From Alphaproteobacteria bacterium (GTDB lineage: Bacteria > Pseudomonadota > Alphaproteobacteria > Thalassobaculales > Thalassobaculaceae), in the NCBI GenBank assembly GCA_022822665.1, contig JAJEAR010000012.1:62001-126000 (forward strand): DNA of 64,000 bases. The letters run 5' to 3'. Positions within the stretch are counted from its first letter, which is position 1. The number at the start of each line of letters is the position of its first letter. The notes below the pieces were generated by a model. That model was given only the letters and a program-made list of their open reading frames with translations, did no database searches and was not told the origin of the DNA. Below, one piece after another: positions 63,170 to 64,000 of the stretch. Made by a program: the position numbers and the translations under genes.

Positions 63170-64000
63170 ATGGCCGAAAGAAGAAGCGGACTGGCCCGGG
63201 GCCTGACCAACTACGGCGACATGGACTTCAGCCTGTACCTGCGCCGGGCCAACGCGGCGTCGATGGGTTACGGCCGCAGAACGCTCGACCGGCCGGTGGT
63301 CGGCATCGCCGACACCACCAGCGGCTACAACAACTGCCACCGACACGTACCCGAACTGGTCGAGGCAACCAGTCGCGGCGTGCTCGCCGCAGGCGGCCTT
63401 CCGATGGTGTTTCCGACCATTTCGCTCGGCGAGTCGTTCCTGAGCCCGACGTCGATGATGTTCCGCAACCTGATGAGCATGGACACCGAGGAAATGCTGG
63501 CCGCCCAGCCCATGGACGCGGCCGTGCTCATCGGCGGGTGCGACAAGACCCTGCCCGCGCAGCTGATGGGGGCTGCGAACGCCGACGTCCCTGTGATCTC
63601 GTTGATTGTCGGGTCACAGCTCACCGGCCACTCCGAGGGCGAGAGACTGGGGGCGTGCACCGACTGCCGCCGGTTCTGGGCCCGCTACCGGGCCGGCGAG
63701 ATCGACCGCGACGGCATCGCGCGCATCGAGGAAAGACTGGTGACCACGGCGGGAACCTGCGCGGTGATGGGCACGGCCAGCACCATGGCCTGTCTCGTCG
63801 AAACACTCGGCATGGCGCTGCCGGGGACCGCCGCCATTCCGGCGGTCCATGCCGACCGCCTGCGTGCCGCCGAGGCCTCGGGCGAACGCGCGGTCGCGCT
63901 TGCGTCCGGCGAGCTGGTGCCGCGCCGGATCATCACCCGTGACGCGGTGGAGAACGCGCTTCGGGTGCTGCTCGCCATCGGCGGGTCGACCAATGCCATC
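63170..64000 (+). CDS. IlvD/Edd-family dehydratase, cut by the window end
   Basis: The first 277 residues of an IlvD/Edd dehydratase; the reading frame continues beyond base 64000. Three cysteines in positions expected for the iron-sulfur cluster are seen in YNNCHRH, GGCDKTLPAQ and TAGTCAVMGTASTMA. The family includes dihydroxyacid dehydratase (IlvD), phosphogluconate dehydratase and pentonate dehydratases; NNCHRH and FWARYRAGE favour the sugar-acid (pentonate-type) branch. The start follows GAGGGAGAT. It is divergent from the ICMT-like operon. Confidence 0.9.
   Translation, partial: MAERRSGLARGLTNYGDMDFSLYLRRANAASMGYGRRTLDRPVVGIADTTSGYNNCHRHVPELVEATSRGVLAAGGLPMVFPTISLGESFLSPTSMMFRNLMSMDTEEMLAAQPMDAAVLIGGCDKTLPAQLMGAANADVPVISLIVGSQLTGHSEGERLGACTDCRRFWARYRAGEIDRDGIARIEERLVTTAGTCAVMGTASTMACLVETLGMALPGTAAIPAVHADRLRAAEASGERAVALASGELVPRRIITRDAVENALRVLLAIGGSTNAI

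Noticed and set aside
1..64000. CRISPR arrays, rRNA or tRNA genes, prophage and intact insertion sequences.
   Set aside because: No regularly spaced repeats, RNA signatures, integrase, transposase or terminal repeats were seen.

Overview
The window is 64 kb of very GC-rich bacterial chromosome, densely coded on both strands, with no rRNA, tRNA, CRISPR array, prophage or intact insertion sequence that I could see. Gene content and style point to an alphaproteobacterium, probably a free-living Rhodospirillales-like heterotroph. The best single clue is an SOS box of the alphaproteobacterial form GAAC-N7-GAAC in front of imuA. A DUF1045/PhnM pair, many SDR, CoA and cupin catabolic genes and DUF6429 fit the same picture. 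Species cannot be read from the sequence.

Layout. 0.4-6.6 kb: an MFS permease, a 2-oxoglutarate/Fe(II) oxygenase, and a phosphonate-related set (DUF1045 2H-fold protein converging on phnM, with an Ldh-type dehydrogenase upstream of phnM) but no C-P lyase genes. 6.9-13 kb, minus strand: a DUF2306 membrane protein, a 1407-aa SNF2 ATPase with a very long unassigned N-terminus, and an unusual SDR-RfaE2 fusion. 13.3-18.4 kb, plus strand: a catabolic run of cupin, SDR, hydratase, universal stress protein, SDR and D-2-hydroxyacid dehydrogenase. 18.4-24.6 kb: EamA exporter, orphan DNA methyltransferase, His-rich NicO metal exporter, a mandelate-racemase-type enolase, SOS-box-controlled imuA without imuB or dnaE2, and a cysteine-dioxygenase-like cupin. 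25-29.4 kb: a complete iron/2-AEP-type ABC importer, bracketed by diverged copies of the same gene-end sequence. 30-32.2 kb: DUF4396, cytochrome c and multicopper oxidase.

32.5-36.8 kb: PobA divergent from an acyl-CoA ligase, an MDR oxidoreductase and a thioesterase. 36.8-45.6 kb: Uup-type ABC-F ATPase, peptidoglycan amidase, then a compact MoxR-DUF58-DUF4381-BatA-BatB-TPR-BatD operon with overlapping start/stop codons. 45.6-49.5 kb: hydantoinase/oxoprolinase subunits HyuA and HyuB. 50-53.6 kb: an MpaB/DUF2236 oxygenase and an RND/MMPL transporter. 53.9-59.2 kb: DUF6429, a TIGR02466 oxygenase, the two arsenosugar-type glycosyltransferases, MoaB and a soluble lytic transglycosylase. 59.3-63.1 kb, minus strand: a five-gene operon of ICMT-like methyltransferase, cupin, HCCA-isomerase-like protein, CoA transferase and enoyl-CoA hydratase, divergent from an IlvD/Edd dehydratase cut by the window end.

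The most notable observations are the SDR-RfaE2 fusion, the stand-alone SOS-controlled imuA, the repeat-bracketed ABC operon with a pobA 3' remnant, the SNF2 protein with about 940 unassigned N-terminal residues, and a BatB subunit whose metal-binding site is lost. Starts were chosen by eye from ribosome-binding sites and family length. Functions are family-level assignments from motifs, with no database search.
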